Source: Sutterella sp. UBA1442
Lineage (GTDB): Bacteria; Pseudomonadota; Gammaproteobacteria; Burkholderiales; Burkholderiaceae_F
Direction: 5' to 3'
Length of the DNA: 6,574 bases
Assembly: GCA_002329575.1 (NCBI GenBank)
Contig: DCTK01000126.1
Span: 13,703-20,276, forward strand
Shown here in pieces: positions 5,766 to 6,574 of this stretch; the first letter of the stretch is position 1, and every line of letters begins with the position of its first letter. A program made the translations under genes and the position numbers. The notes beneath the pieces were generated by a model that had not been told where the DNA came from, did not search any database, and worked only from the letters and a program-made list of their open reading frames with translations.

Positions 5766-6574
5766 ATGGCAACGACTTTTTTGTGGCACGATTATGAAAC
5801 GTTCGGACTGAGTCCGGCATTGGATCGACCGGCGCAGTTTGCGGCGATTCGAACCGATGAAGCATTAGACATTGTGGGCGAGCCGATTTGTTTATATTGC
5901 AAACCGCCCAAAGACACGATGCCCGATCCGCAAAGTATTTTTGTGACGGGGATTTTGCCTCAACACTGTGAGCAAGTCGGTATGGTAGAAGCCGATTTTG
6001 CCCGAGCTATCCACAAAGAAATGTCTCGCGCCGAAACAATCAGCGTGGGCTACAACTCCATGCGCTTTGACGATGAAGTCACACGAAACATTTTCTGGCG
6101 CAATTTTTTCGATCCCTATAGCCGTGAGTATGAAAACCGCTGCTCGCGCTTTGACCTTTTCCCATTAGTGGTGGCAACTTGGGCACTTCGCCCGCAAGGG
6201 ATAAATTGGCCTAAAGCGCAAGACGCTGACCGGCCATCTTTTCGCCTTGAACACTTGTCGGCCGCAAACGGCCTTGTGCACAAGCAGGCCCATGATGCAT
6301 TAAGTGACGTAGAGGCAACGATCGGCATTGCGCGTCTGATTCGAGAAAAGCAACCCAAGCTTTGGGACTATGCACTGAAGAATCGTTCCAAAGCGGCAGT
6401 CTCCCGGATGATCAATAGCGGCAAACCGCTTTTGTGGGTGAGCCCCATTCACGGACATGAAAGAGGCTATATGCGATTGGTGTGTGTTTTGGGAGCTCAA
6501 CCCGGGCGTGCCAATCATGTGCTCATGTGGGACTTGTCAGTCGATCCTTCCGAAGTTCTTTCGATGACGGCCTC
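5766..6574 (+). CDS. sbcB: Exodeoxyribonuclease I (ExoI), N-terminal part, cut by the window end
   Basis: The first 269 codons of exonuclease I, which degrades single-stranded DNA 3' to 5' in recombination and mismatch repair. The full protein in E. coli is about 475 residues, so a little over half is present and no stop occurs in frame. The DEDDh exonuclease residues are all visible: Asp9 and Glu11 in HDYETFG, Asp102 in GYNSMRFDDEVTRNIF, and His176 and Asp181 in AHDALSDVEA. They match E. coli Asp15, Glu17, Asp108, His181 and Asp186. PALDRPAQFAAIRTDE, YCKPPKD, ALRPQGINWP and PSFRLEHLSAANG are also characteristic. The last 70 or so residues enter the SH3-like domain and are less conserved. The start ATG 5766 is preceded by GGAAAG (5756-5761), an acceptable but close ribosome binding site. 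Two minus-strand open frames over this gene have no coding features of their own. Confidence 0.95.
   Translation, partial: MATTFLWHDYETFGLSPALDRPAQFAAIRTDEALDIVGEPICLYCKPPKDTMPDPQSIFVTGILPQHCEQVGMVEADFARAIHKEMSRAETISVGYNSMRFDDEVTRNIFWRNFFDPYSREYENRCSRFDLFPLVVATWALRPQGINWPKAQDADRPSFRLEHLSAANGLVHKQAHDALSDVEATIGIARLIREKQPKLWDYALKNRSKAAVSRMINSGKPLLWVSPIHGHERGYMRLVCVLGAQPGRANHVLMWDLSVDPSEVLSMTA

Noticed and set aside
6116..6518. Two overlapping minus-strand open frames opposite sbcB
   Set aside because: The + strand encodes unmistakable exonuclease I here with intact active-site residues, and the antisense translations show no domain-like features.

Overview
The window looks like part of a gammaproteobacterial chromosome. 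The evidence is an SbcB-type exonuclease I at the right end, and AllS- and AllH-like proteins that resemble the enterobacterial ones over their whole length. I cannot name a genus. All genes lie on the + strand.

Left part (1-4651): a tightly packed accessory cluster that I read as one operon for late purine (allantoin/oxalurate) catabolism or a closely related carbamoyl compound. It opens with the last 32 codons of a probable AllG (DUF1116, YlbE-type) subunit. Two small polytopic membrane proteins follow: a DUF5058 protein and an unnamed partner. Next come an AllS-like LysR regulator, an MHS-family (MFS) organic-acid/H+ symporter, and an AllH-like (DUF2877, YlbF-type) protein. In E. coli, AllF (FdrA), AllG and AllH are needed for oxamate carbamoyltransferase activity, which splits oxalurate into oxamate and carbamoyl phosphate. 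Here allG and allH are separated by about 3.7 kb holding two candidate transport systems and the regulator. The layout therefore suggests that uptake or export, sensing and carbamoyl transfer are made together. An allF/fdrA homologue is expected just upstream of the window.

Two stable intercistronic hairpins punctuate the cluster. One (1518-1544) lies before the regulator. The other (3813-3834) has a perfect 9-bp stem and a GAAA tetraloop and covers the apparent GTG start codons of the allH-like gene.

Right part (4652-6574): a 76-base spacer with a possible extended -10 promoter, then an EamA/DMT-family permease, a 90-base spacer with a possible sigma70-type promoter, and the first 269 codons of sbcB (exonuclease I), cut by the window end. 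Sampled base composition rises from about one-third G+C in the allH-like gene to more than half in parts of the permease and sbcB. This suggests that the catabolic cluster was acquired and its right boundary lies near 4650-4730.

No RNA genes, insertion sequences, CRISPR arrays or attachment sites were seen. No stretch longer than 300 bases lacks a gene.
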